A DNA stretch of 64,000 bases from Paracoccus saliphilus (GTDB lineage: Bacteria; Pseudomonadota; Alphaproteobacteria; Rhodobacterales; Rhodobacteraceae). Position numbers and translations under genes: made by a program. Shown one piece after another: positions 17,584 through 24,959 of the stretch; position 1 is the stretch's first letter, and every line of letters begins with the position of its first letter. The notes under the pieces were generated by a model. That model was given only the letters and a program-made list of their open reading frames with translations, made no database searches and had not been told where the DNA came from. Location of the stretch: positions 1,178,001-1,242,000 of the forward strand of contig NZ_CP067140.1 in NCBI RefSeq assembly GCF_028553805.1. Direction: 5' to 3'.

Positions 17584-17955
17584 TTACTCGGCGGATTCGT
17601 CAGCCGGAGCCTCGACAGGCGCAGCTTTCGCGGCCTTCTCCTCGGCGCGCTTCTTCGCCTTGTCGCCGGGCTCGGCCTTCTTCATGTTCTTGCGCTCGGC
17701 CTTTTCCTTGGCGCCAGCGGCTTCGAGGAAGCGGGCGATCCGGTCGGTCGGCTGTGCGCCCTGGCCCAGCCAGTACTGGATGCGCTCCATGTCCATCTTG
17801 ACGCGGTCTTCGCTGTCTTTCGGCAGAAGCGGGTTATAGGTGCCCAGCTTTTCCAGGAAACGGCCGTCGCGCGGCATGCGCGAGTCGGTCGCGACGATGG
17901 CGTAATGGGGGCGTTTCTTGCTGCCGCCACGGGCCAGACGGATTTTCATTGCCAT
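17584..17955 (-). CDS. rpsP: 30S ribosomal protein S16
   Basis: 123-residue S16 with a long alphaproteobacterial C-terminal tail rich in Ala, Lys and Glu (about residues 82-123). Core: [62 protein letters not shown] lies 7 bp before the chosen ATG at 17955; a second ATG two codons later is possible. First ribosomal gene of the rpsP-rimM-trmD-rplS run. Confidence 0.96.
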   Translation of the reverse strand: MAMKIRLARGGSKKRPHYAIVATDSRMPRDGRFLEKLGTYNPLLPKDSEDRVKMDMERIQYWLGQGAQPTDRIARFLEAAGAKEKAERKNMKKAEPGDKAKKRAEEKAAKAAPVEAPADESAE

Positions 17956-18001
17956 TGGTTTTCTCCTTTGAAATGGCGTGTTCGCTGCGACAGGGCGCAG
18001 T

Positions 18002-18298
18002 CTACGGTTGCAGTCCTTCGTGGTGCCGGATCACTTCGGCGATCACGAAATTCAGGAATTTGCGCGCGAATTCCGGGTCGAGATCGGCCTCGCGCGCGAG
18101 GCGTTCCAGCCGTTCGATCTGTTGCGTTTCGCGCGTCGGATCGGAGGGAGGAAGGTCGTGGGCGGCCTTGAGACGACCGACGGATTGGGTGTGCTTGAAG
18201 CGTTCGGCCAGCGTGTAGACCAGGATCGCGTCCAGCCGGTCGATGCTGGCGCGATGCTCTTTCAGCAGTTCGGCGGCGCGGGTGACGGGATCGGTCAT
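18002..18298 (-). CDS. Chorismate mutase, AroQ class
   Basis: 98-residue all-helical chorismate mutase that converts chorismate to prephenate for Phe/Tyr synthesis. Visible: [19 protein letters not shown] (first helix with the active-site Arg and Asp), [20 protein letters not shown], and the C-terminal helix [18 protein letters not shown]. Length fits the stand-alone AroQ(alpha) domain. Its start overlaps the stop of the upstream GNAT by 4 bp (18295-18298) and rpsP follows 46 bp later. Confidence 0.88.
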   Translation of the reverse strand: MTDPVTRAAELLKEHRASIDRLDAILVYTLAERFKHTQSVGRLKAAHDLPPSDPTRETQQIERLERLAREADLDPEFARKFLNFVIAEVIRHHEGLQP

Positions 18299-18846
18299 GC
18301 GGCTGTTTCCTTGCACTGATCGGGATCCGGATGGCGAAAGACAAGGCAGGGCTCGTCGAAATCCGGCACGGGCGCGGTGCCGTCCTGCGTTGCGCCGAGG
18401 CGTTCGGCCAAGGCGATGGAACGCGCGTTGTCCGGATGGATATAGCTGACGGCGCTGCTCCAGCCGAGTGCCTGATAGGCGTGATCGCGGGCGGCCAGTG
18501 CGGCCTCGCGCGCATAGCCCTTGCCTTCGGCGGCAGGGGACCAGATCGTCCAGCCGAGTTCGTGTTCGGGCCAGCCCTCGGGAAACCATGGTCCGGTCAT
18601 GCCGAGCGGAGTATCGTCGCCCTTGAGGGTAAAGACGAACATACCCCAGCCACGCATGACCCAATGGCCGATCACGTGACCGAAGGCGCGCCAACTGTCC
18701 GAGGGCTTGATCTGTGTTCCGCCACCGATGAACCGGGCGCGTTCGGACAGGTGGAATTCGCGCCAATGCGGCCAGTCGCTGGCGGTTGGTGCGCGCAGGT
18801 CAAGCCGATCGGTGGACAGGACCGGGGAAGGGGACAGCAGGATCAT
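18295..18846 (-). CDS. GNAT acetyltransferase, third of a tandem triplet
   Basis: 183-residue RimJ/RimL-like acetyltransferase. Shared landmarks with its two neighbours: LSTDRLDLRAPTASDW, SERARFIGG, GHWVMRGWGMF, PEGWPEHELGW, the acetyl-CoA loop AEGKGYAREAALAARDHA, and HPDNARSIALAERLGA. Family members often acetylate protein N-termini, including ribosomal proteins, but small-molecule targets are as likely. It overlaps the second GNAT (18843-18846) and the chorismate mutase by 4 bp each. Confidence 0.85.
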   Translation of the reverse strand: MILLSPSPVLSTDRLDLRAPTASDWPHWREFHLSERARFIGGGTQIKPSDSWRAFGHVIGHWVMRGWGMFVFTLKGDDTPLGMTGPWFPEGWPEHELGWTIWSPAAEGKGYAREAALAARDHAYQALGWSSAVSYIHPDNARSIALAERLGATQDGTAPVPDFDEPCLVFRHPDPDQCKETAA

Positions 18847-19352
18847 GCCGGTACCTCAGCCGTGGGGATGGCATAGATGTCGCGGGCAATACCATCGGGG
18901 AAGGTCTCGCGACGGAGTTTCTTGCCGCCCAGGGTCTCGGTCAGCCGTCGCGCGGCTGTGTTCCCGTCGCGGAAATGGGTTTCGACCACGTCCCGGCCAA
19001 GCCGGTCCCGTGCCCATGCAAGAACGGCGCGGGAGGCTTCCTGCGCGATGCCGGTGCCACGTGCCACGGGCAGGAGCCACCAGGTGAGTTCGTGGCCCGG
19101 CCAGCCTTCGGGATGGACGATGCCGCAGCCACCAAGCGTCGCGCCGTCACGAGTGATGGCGAATTTGCCGAAGCCCTTCAGTGCCCAATGACCGATATCG
19201 CGGCAGAGCACGCCATAGGCCTGATCGCGGCGCAGTGGGCCGCCATAGAAATGCGATGCCTCGGCATCCGCGAAAAAGCGGACATAGGCGTCGAGATCCT
19301 CGGCGATGGGTGCGCGCAGGGTCAGGCGATCTGTCGTCAGGACCGGGGTCAT
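18843..19352 (-). CDS. GNAT acetyltransferase, second of a tandem triplet
   Basis: 169 residues from ATG 19352; a longer upstream frame is a shadow of the preceding gene. Landmarks: LTTDRLTLRAPIAEDLDAYV, GHWALKGFGKFAI, PEGWPGHELTWWLLPVARGT, then GIAQEASRAVLAWARD as the acetyl-CoA loop region, and DGNTAARRLTETLGG. It has diverged from the other two: its loop reads RGTGIA and its C-terminal box is DGNTAARR rather than DPENTRSRA. Overlaps by 4 bp on both sides. Confidence 0.85.
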   Translation of the reverse strand: MTPVLTTDRLTLRAPIAEDLDAYVRFFADAEASHFYGGPLRRDQAYGVLCRDIGHWALKGFGKFAITRDGATLGGCGIVHPEGWPGHELTWWLLPVARGTGIAQEASRAVLAWARDRLGRDVVETHFRDGNTAARRLTETLGGKKLRRETFPDGIARDIYAIPTAEVPA

Positions 19353-19870
19353 GCTGCGCCCTTCACGTGGCGATAGATCAGCACGGAATGTCCCATGAGC
19401 TCGCCTTCGCGCTCGATGCTCGCGCCGAGGCGTTCGGCGAGCGCGCGCGAACGGGTGTTCTCGGGATCGATATGCGAGATCAGCGGAGAGAATCCCATCG
19501 GACCCTGGGCATGATCGCGGGCCTTGAGCGCGGCCTCGTGGGCGAGGCCGCGGCCCTCGAAACCCTCGTAGATATGCCAGCCGAGTTCGGGCTCGGACCA
19601 GCCTTCGGGCTTGATCACCCCGACGCGGCCCGCTGTCGTGCCGGTGGCCTTGTCCTCGACAACCCAGAAACCGTAACCGAAGAGCACCCAATGGCCGACG
19701 GCCGAGGAAAAGCTGCGCCAGGCACCCCAACGATCGAACGGACCGCCGACGAAGCGGGCGCGTTCCGAAGTGGCGAAGGCCGCATGTGCCTCGAAATCCG
19801 ACATGCGCGGCTCGCGCAGTATCAGGCGTTCGGTTTCGAGAACCGGGATATCGACGGAAAGCCTGGTCAT
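19349..19870 (-). CDS. GNAT acetyltransferase, first of a tandem triplet
   Basis: 173-residue RimJ/RimL-like acetyltransferase directly after ffh, overlapping its stop by 4 bp (19867-19870). Landmarks: LETERLILREPRMSDFEAH, SERARFVGGPFDRWGAWR, GHWVLFGYGFWVV, PEGWSEPELGWHIYEGFEGR, the loop GRGLAHEAALKARDHA and DPENTRSRALAERLGA. Closest to the third copy (shared SERARF and ALAERLGA). Substrate unknown. Confidence 0.85.
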   Translation of the reverse strand: MTRLSVDIPVLETERLILREPRMSDFEAHAAFATSERARFVGGPFDRWGAWRSFSSAVGHWVLFGYGFWVVEDKATGTTAGRVGVIKPEGWSEPELGWHIYEGFEGRGLAHEAALKARDHAQGPMGFSPLISHIDPENTRSRALAERLGASIEREGELMGHSVLIYRHVKGAA

Positions 19871-21363
19871 TTCTTGGGAAACAGCCCCGAAAGGCCGCCG
19901 GGCAGCCCGGCCTTGCCAAGATCACCGCCAAGGCCCTTGGGATCCTGAAGCATCTTGGTCGCCTCGGCCATTTTCGCCGGATCGGCATTTTCCACATCGG
20001 GCAACCCGCCGCCCTTGCCGGTCATGGCGCGCATCGCCTGCTTCAGCATGCCGCCCTTGCCCATCTTGCCAAGTTTTTTCATCGTATCAGCCATTTGGCG
20101 CTGCATCTTCAGAAGCCGGTTCAACTCGGCCACATCCATGCCGGCGCCCGCCGCAATGCGTTTCTTGCGGCTGGCCTGCAGGATCGCGGGATTGGCGCGC
20201 TCCTTCTTGGTCATCGAATTGATGAGGGCAACCTGGCGGCGGACCGCGCTGTCGTCCATGCCTGATTGTTCGGCCTGCTTGGCCATTTTCTGCATGCCGG
20301 GCATCATGCCCATGATCGACTGCATGCCGCCCATCTTCTGCATCTGTTCAAGCTGGCTTTTCAGGTCGTTCATGTTGAACAGACCTTTCTGGAAGCGCTT
20401 CATCATGCGCTCGGTCTGTTCGACCTCGAGCACTTCCTGCGCCTTTTCGACCAGCGAGACGATGTCGCCCATGCCAAGGATGCGGCCCGCGATGCGCTGC
20501 GCGTCGAAGCCTTCCAGCGCATCCATCTTTTCGCCGAGGCCGACAAAGCGGATCGGCTTGCCGGTGACGGCGCGCATGGACAGGGCCGCGCCGCCGCGGC
20601 CATCGCCGTCCATCCGGGTCAGCACGACGCCCGAGACGCCGATCTTGCCGTCGAACTCGGTGGCGACATTGACCGCGTCCTGGCCGGTGAGGCCATCGAC
20701 GACCAGCAGCGTCTCGCGCGGCTGCGCAATGTCGCGGACGGCCTGCACCTCGTCCATCAGCACCTGATCGATATGCAACCGGCCCGCGGTATCCAGCATG
20801 AAGACGTCATAGCCGCCGAGCGCCGCCTGTTGCTTGGCGCGCTTGGCGATCTGGGTCGCGGTTTCGCCCGGCACGATGGGCAGGGTATCGACGCCGATCT
20901 GCTGGCCGAGGATCGCAAGCTGTTCCATTGCCGCCGGGCGGTTGGTGTCGAGGCTGGCCATCAGAACCCGCTTCTTTTCGCGCTCCATCAGGCGCTTGGC
21001 GAGTTTCGCGGTGGTGGTGGTCTTGCCCGAGCCTTGCAGGCCGACCATCAGGATCGGCGCGGGCGGGTTGTCGATGCGCAGGGCTTCGGGCTCGTCCTCG
21101 CCCTGCAGGACCCTGATCAGCTCGTCATGGACGATCTTGACGACCTGCTGGCCGGGGGTAACGGATTTGGTGACGGAGGCGCCAGTGGCCTTCTGCGTTA
21201 CCGATTTCACGAAACCGCGCGCAACCGGCAGCGAGACATCGGCCTCCAGCAGCGCGACCCGCACCTCGCGCATGGCGGTCTTGACGTCCTCCTCGGACAG
21301 CGCCCCCTGCTTGGTCAGCCGGTCGAAGACACCGCCCAAGCGGTCGGATAGGTTCTCGAACAT
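19867..21363 (-). CDS. ffh: Signal recognition particle protein Ffh
   Basis: SRP54 GTPase that binds signal sequences on nascent chains and targets them to the membrane through FtsY. 498 residues. N domain about 1-90, G domain with GLQGSGKTTTTAK (P-loop about 108-120) and DTAGRLHID; the methionine-rich M domain holds segments such as MGGMQSIMGMMPGMQKM. AGGAGG lies about 7 bp before the start. It heads the long minus-strand cluster and has its own promoter and a structured leader (21364-21535). Confidence 0.97.
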   Translation of the reverse strand: MFENLSDRLGGVFDRLTKQGALSEEDVKTAMREVRVALLEADVSLPVARGFVKSVTQKATGASVTKSVTPGQQVVKIVHDELIRVLQGEDEPEALRIDNPPAPILMVGLQGSGKTTTTAKLAKRLMEREKKRVLMASLDTNRPAAMEQLAILGQQIGVDTLPIVPGETATQIAKRAKQQAALGGYDVFMLDTAGRLHIDQVLMDEVQAVRDIAQPRETLLVVDGLTGQDAVNVATEFDGKIGVSGVVLTRMDGDGRGGAALSMRAVTGKPIRFVGLGEKMDALEGFDAQRIAGRILGMGDIVSLVEKAQEVLEVEQTERMMKRFQKGLFNMNDLKSQLEQMQKMGGMQSIMGMMPGMQKMAKQAEQSGMDDSAVRRQVALINSMTKKERANPAILQASRKKRIAAGAGMDVAELNRLLKMQRQMADTMKKLGKMGKGGMLKQAMRAMTGKGGGLPDVENADPAKMAEATKMLQDPKGLGGDLGKAGLPGGLSGLFPKK

Positions 21364-21391
21364 GGGCCAGGCCTCCTGAGGTCCGATCTAT

Positions 21392-21494
21392 GGCCCGACG
21401 GGCCGGTGCAAAACACGAATGCCCCCGTGGGCGCAACGCGCTGACGGGGGGCGATCCCCGCAACGTACGGGGACCGGAAGGGCAGTCCTTCCGG
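21392..21494 (-). ncRNA. Candidate structured leader RNA of ffh
   Basis: Between the predicted start of transcription (about 21500) and the ffh ATG lie four stem-loops in the order read on the minus strand: CCGGAAGG/CCTTCCGG (21474-21494, 8 bp, 5-nt loop); TCCCCG/CGGGGA (21455-21473, 6 bp); a 7-bp stem CCCCCGT/ACGGGGG enclosing GCGC-AAC-GCGC (21422-21450); and GGCCC-GAC-GGGCC (21392-21404). The first three are almost contiguous. I recognise no known riboswitch or 4.5S RNA: the SRP RNA hairpin consensus is not present. Function unknown; regulation of ffh is an inference. Confidence 0.6.
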
Positions 21495-21506
21495 GAATTC
21501 GAGAAG

Positions 21507-21535
21507 GAGATATGCAAAAACGGCCCCCGAGTCAA
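21507..21535 (-). promoter_or_regulatory. Predicted sigma-70 promoter of ffh
   Basis: On the minus strand TTGACT (21530-21535) and TATCTC (21507-21512) are separated by exactly 17 bp. The -35 box and spacer lie inside the terminator of the gene upstream, so terminator and promoter are interlocked. Transcription would start near 21500, just before the first leader hairpin. Confidence 0.6.
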
Positions 21536-21560
21536 TGAGGAGGGCCGGGCTTTGGGCCGT
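21516..21560 (-). terminator. Terminator of the TonB-like gene
   Basis: On the minus strand ACGGCCC (21554-21560) pairs with GGGCCGT (21520-21526) and is followed at once by TTTTTG. It begins 10 bp after the stop of the TonB-like gene. The long loop contains further GC-rich pairing. Confidence 0.65.
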
Positions 21561-21569
21561 TGATCGAAA

Positions 21570-21986
21570 TCAGCGTTTGACCGTGCCCAGTTGCAGCGTG
21601 AAATTGATCGCCTGTCCCTGCATGTCGGCGGTGAAGGGCGCGACCTGTTTCGTACGCGAGGCTGCCCGGATGATGGCCTTGTCCAGGACCGCTTTGCCGG
21701 AAGATTCCAGAATTTGAATGTCCGCGATCTGTCCATTCCGGGCAACGGTAATCCCGAGGGTCGCTGACAGCTTGCTTGTTATGCCATGGACGGCCAGGGA
21801 TGAATCGGCCGCACGGATGTTTCGCATCAGCTCGTCGCTCAGCATGTCGGCCCATTCACGGGAATTGGCCGGAGCAGCGCCAGCGTTGCTGCCGAAAGAT
21901 GTCTGGGCTTCAGCGGTCGGAGTGAGGGCGGGAACTGCGCAGATCGTCAGAAACAGGGCAATGGCCGGCAGAGTTTTTTGTAACAT
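21570..21986 (-). CDS. Secreted TonB C-terminal-like protein
   Basis: 138 residues with a signal peptide (about 1-27, ending PTAEAQ). The mature part (about 55-135) looks like a TonB/TolA C-terminal domain: LSATLGITVARNGQIADIQI and ILESSGKAVLDKAIIRAASR, ending in a strand INFTLQLGTV. Unlike real TonB it has no proline-rich spanner and no uncleaved membrane anchor, so it is a free periplasmic domain. No transporter is nearby. Role unknown. Confidence 0.7.
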   Translation of the reverse strand: MLQKTLPAIALFLTICAVPALTPTAEAQTSFGSNAGAAPANSREWADMLSDELMRNIRAADSSLAVHGITSKLSATLGITVARNGQIADIQILESSGKAVLDKAIIRAASRTKQVAPFTADMQGQAINFTLQLGTVKR

Positions 21987-22085
21987 GGATGACCTTTTAT
22001 CGCACGGTTTCGAATGAATTCGAGGTCATCATTCTATGGCCAGATCGCCGCCAAGGCGATGCATTCCTGTCAGCTTGATATATGG

Positions 22086-22123
22086 CGGATCGGCTTGACC
22101 TCTGTCACGCCGATCCGGATCGG
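22086..22123. promoter_or_regulatory. Competing hairpin / palindrome pair
   Basis: CGGATCGGC (22086-22094) pairs with GCCGATCCG (22109-22117); inside, TGAC and GTCA pair around CTCT, giving a long hairpin with one mismatch. The right arm is also the left half of a perfect 14-bp palindrome (22110-22123). Arms one and three therefore compete for arm two. It lies between the monooxygenase-fold gene and the TonB-like gene, 100 bp upstream of the latter's start. Confidence 0.55.
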
Positions 22124-22197
22124 GGTCAGGCTACGAAGAATGTCAAAGCCGGACGATGCAGCGCTCCAGCCCGACTCACCCGATCGTACCTGCGGTT

Positions 22198-22494
22198 TTA
22201 CGGCTTCTTGTAGCGCCGGATGACTTCGCAGACCGCGATGTCGTATTCGTCGAACCAGGTTTCGCGGCCATGCTTTCTGGCTTCGAGATGTTCCGGATGC
22301 TCTGCCCAGGCCTTTTGATGTTCATCCGTGTCGAATTCGACGATGGTGACCTGTTCGCCATCTGCTGCATGAAATTGCTTGAAGGAAATAAAGCCCGGCA
22401 TCTGACTGCCGATCTCTGCCATCTTCTTTCCGGTTTCGGCGTAAGCTTGGCGGGTTTCCTCGTGAACACGAGAGCGGAAAACGGTGATCGGCAT
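22198..22494 (-). CDS. Antibiotic biosynthesis monooxygenase-fold protein
   Basis: 98-residue single-domain protein with the dimeric ferredoxin-like ABM fold: MPITVFRSRVHEETRQAYAE, MPGFISFKQFHAADGEQVTI, WAEHPEHLEARKHGRETWFD. ATG 22494 is chosen for the AAGGGGAC ribosome site 6 bp ahead; the open frame upstream is not coding. Members include quinol monooxygenases and heme-degrading enzymes, but many are uncharacterised. It lies downstream of azoR on the same strand, so a shared quinone or stress role is possible. Confidence 0.75.
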   Translation of the reverse strand: MPITVFRSRVHEETRQAYAETGKKMAEIGSQMPGFISFKQFHAADGEQVTIVEFDTDEHQKAWAEHPEHLEARKHGRETWFDEYDIAVCEVIRRYKKP

Positions 22495-22583
22495 TCGAAC
22501 GTCCCCTTGAACTGACAACTGATTAACCACGGGTGACCCTGACCGGAAAATAGTATCTGCTGTCAATCCGGGACGCGAGGGCA

Positions 22584-22620
22584 GAGATGCACCGTTATCG
22601 TGTATGCAACGGTGCATCTC
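22584..22620 (-). terminator. Long perfect hairpin between azoR and the ABM gene
   Basis: GAGATGCACCGTT (22584-22596) pairs perfectly with AACGGTGCATCTC (22608-22620), a 13-bp stem around an 11-nt loop. It starts 24 bp after the azoR stop. With no T-tract it could be a Rho-assisted terminator, a 3'-end stabiliser, or a protein-binding palindrome in the leader of the ABM gene. Confidence 0.6.
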
Positions 22621-22644
22621 GTGACGAGCAGTGGGCCGGTGGAA

Positions 22645-23232
22645 TCAGGCAGCCAGCTTGCTCACCGCTTCTTGCGCGCGGGCAAGGCCTGCATCGCGAT
22701 CCATGGCGAGGCGGTCGGCGGCCACGAATTCGACATCGGTAATGCCGAGGAAGCCAAGGATGTGGCGCAGGTAGTCCGAGGCGAAATCGATATCCGAACC
22801 GATGGGCGTGCCGGCCGAGCTGTAGGCGACGATGGCGCGCTTGCCTTTCAGCAGCCCTTCGGGGCCTGCCTCTGTATAGCGGAAGCTGATTCCGGCGCGG
22901 GCGATCTGGTCGATCCAGTTCTTCAGTTGTGCCGTCAGGGCGAAATTGTAGATGGGCGAGCCGATGACCAATACATCTGCGTCCTGCACCTCTTTCAGAT
23001 AGGCGTCCGAAATGTCGATCAGCTTTTGCTGTTCTGCCGTCGGGTTCTCGGGGGCGAGGCGGACGGCCTCGTACCAGTCGGTATCGATCGCGGGAACACC
23101 TTCGTTCAGGTCGCGATAGGTGACGGTTGCGGCCGGATTGTCGCCTTTCAGTTTCGAGACGATATCGGCGGTGAGCTTGCGCGAGACGGATTCTTCGCCG
23201 GTGACCGCGCTGTCGAGATGAAGAATATGCAT
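22645..23232 (-). CDS. azoR: FMN-dependent NADH:quinone / azo reductase
   Basis: Flavodoxin-fold reductase of 195 residues that uses FMN and NADH to reduce quinones or azo compounds. Seen: MHILHLDSAVTGEESVSRKL (phosphate-binding start with the family Ser cluster), IGSPIYNFALTAQLKNWIDQ and RAIVAYSSAGTPIGSDIDF. Divergent from the LysR-type regulator 98 bp away, the usual arrangement for a regulator and its target. Confidence 0.9.
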   Translation of the reverse strand: MHILHLDSAVTGEESVSRKLTADIVSKLKGDNPAATVTYRDLNEGVPAIDTDWYEAVRLAPENPTAEQQKLIDISDAYLKEVQDADVLVIGSPIYNFALTAQLKNWIDQIARAGISFRYTEAGPEGLLKGKRAIVAYSSAGTPIGSDIDFASDYLRHILGFLGITDVEFVAADRLAMDRDAGLARAQEAVSKLAA

Positions 23233-23330
23233 GTCAGTGGTTCCTCTGGGTTTGGCGTTGACAGAAAGATAGCTCTTTGCATGGATGAACGGAATGGCGA
23301 TAAACGCGCAATGTCTGTGCGGAGGTGCAC

Positions 23331-24209
23331 ATGAATATTGAGAGCTGGGACGATATCCGCACCGCTCTGGCCGTGGCCCGCACGGGAACCGTCAGCGGCG
23401 CGGCCGAGGCTTTGGGCGTGCATCATGCGACGGTAATCCGCCGTGTGGATACGTTGGAGAGCCAACTTGGCGCCAAGCTGTTCCAGCGTCATGCCCGCGG
23501 CTATGCGTTGACCGAGGCCGGGCAAGCTTTGCTGCGGACAGCGGGTGAGGCCGAAGAGCGCTTTGCGCAGATGGCATCCAACATTGCGGGTGCGGGTGAC
23601 CGGATCGAGGGTGAACTGGTGGTGACCTCGCTGCCCGAACTCGCCGAACTTGTCATGCCGCGAATGCTTGCGCTGTTGCGGCAGCATCCGGGATTGCGGC
23701 TGCGCTATGTCACTGACGCCCGGCTTTACCGGCTGTCGACGGGAGAGGCGCATATCGCGATTCGCGCGGGCAAGAAGCCGGACGAGCCGGATTATGTCGT
23801 TCAGCGGCTTGCCGTGCTGCCATCCCGGCTTTACGCGGCGCCTGCCTATCTGGAGGCCCATGGTCCGGTGGATGATCTGGCACAGCATCGTTTTGCCATC
23901 CCATTGCCGGGCGCCGGGGGCGAACGTGCGCCCTATATGCGCTGGCTGCAGGAACGCGTGTCCGAAGAATGCCTGGTCTTTGTCAGCAACGATCATGACG
24001 CTATCGAGGCTGTCGTGCGCGACGGTCTGGCGCTTGGCGTGCTGATGGATGCGCGCGCGGAAGGGCTGATCGAGGTCATGGCCCCCGCGGAATGGGATTC
24101 GCATCTCTGGCTCGTGACCCATGTCGATCTGCACCGCACGCCGAAGGTGCAGGCCGCGCTAGAGGCGTTGCGGGGCGATGGAAAGAAGCGGACCGCGGAA
24201 GGCGATTGA
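23331..24209 (+). CDS. LysR-family transcriptional regulator
   Basis: 292-residue regulator. ATG 23331 is chosen because GGAGG sits 5 bp upstream; a GTG at 23325 would overlap that site. N-terminal helix-turn-helix: WDDIRTALAVARTGTVSGAA, LGVHHATVIRRVDTLESQLG, KLFQRHARGYALTEAGQALL. The C-terminal half is the effector-binding domain. It probably controls the divergent azoR and perhaps itself; the inducer would be a quinone or electrophile by analogy, not from sequence. Confidence 0.88.
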   Translation: MNIESWDDIRTALAVARTGTVSGAAEALGVHHATVIRRVDTLESQLGAKLFQRHARGYALTEAGQALLRTAGEAEERFAQMASNIAGAGDRIEGELVVTSLPELAELVMPRMLALLRQHPGLRLRYVTDARLYRLSTGEAHIAIRAGKKPDEPDYVVQRLAVLPSRLYAAPAYLEAHGPVDDLAQHRFAIPLPGAGGERAPYMRWLQERVSEECLVFVSNDHDAIEAVVRDGLALGVLMDARAEGLIEVMAPAEWDSHLWLVTHVDLHRTPKVQAALEALRGDGKKRTAEGD

Positions 24210-24380
24210 ATGCCGCGCCCGATTTGTACGCCCGGTCACGCAATCGCGCGGCTATAACCCATGCCGGTCATCGCAATGCGGAAGGGCGGGGTGCCATGAA
24301 ACCCGGCTGCCGAAATGCCATCTGCTCCCTTCCATCTGCGCTGGCCATGACGCAGACTGCGCCGGAAGAGGAGCCGACAG

Positions 24381-24959
24381 ATGAACAGACCCGTGCCGCC
24401 GATCAGCCGCTTTCCCGTTCCCGATCTGAACGACCTGCCCGAGGATATCCGGCTGGCCATCGAGAAGATTGCCGAGAAATCGGGCTTTATTCCCAATGTC
24501 TTCCTGGCGCTGGCCCATCGTCCGGCCGAGTTCCGCGCCTTCTTCGCCTATCATGATGCACTGATGGACAGTGACGAGGGGCTCAGCAAGGCCGAGCGCG
24601 AATTGATCGTGGTCGCGACCAGCGGGCTCAATCGCTGCCAGTATTGCGTGGTGGCGCATGGGGCGATCCTGCGCATCCGGGCGAAGGACGCGTTCATCGC
24701 CGATCAGGTGGCGGTCAACTGGCGCAAGGCCGACCTGACCGACCGGGAACGGGCCATGCTGACCTATGCCGAGAAAGTGGCACTGAACGCGCAGGAGATC
24801 GGCGAAGAGGATCACCGGGCGCTGGCCGAGGCCGGTTTCAGCGAGGATGAAATCTGGGATATCGGTGCGATTGCCGCGTTTTTCGGCATGTCGAACCGGT
24901 TGGTGAATGCGGGCGATATCCGGCCCAATGATGAATTCTACATGCTGGGGCGGGAATGA
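24381..24959 (+). CDS. Peroxidase-related AhpD-like protein (carboxymuconolactone decarboxylase fold)
   Basis: 192-residue helical protein. The redox motif is NRCQYCVVAHGAILR with Cys-X-X-Cys and the downstream His, as in AhpD-like proteins. N-terminal part PEDIRLAIEKIAEKSGFIPN and the C-terminal GAIAAFFGMSNRLVNAGDI are typical of the uncharacterised peroxidase-related subfamily. It would reduce hydroperoxides or disulfides in the cytoplasm. The stop overlaps the next start by 4 bp (24956-24959). Confidence 0.87.
   Translation: MNRPVPPISRFPVPDLNDLPEDIRLAIEKIAEKSGFIPNVFLALAHRPAEFRAFFAYHDALMDSDEGLSKAERELIVVATSGLNRCQYCVVAHGAILRIRAKDAFIADQVAVNWRKADLTDRERAMLTYAEKVALNAQEIGEEDHRALAEAGFSEDEIWDIGAIAAFFGMSNRLVNAGDIRPNDEFYMLGRE

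Noticed and set aside
21392..21494. 4.5S SRP RNA gene next to ffh
   Set aside because: The CCGGAAGG segment recalls the SRP loop, but it folds as separate small hairpins and lacks the AGCAGC internal loop and one long rod.
24297..24556. Small frame between lysR and the AhpD-like gene
   Set aside because: It runs out of frame into the next gene, which has the clear family sequence and a normal start.
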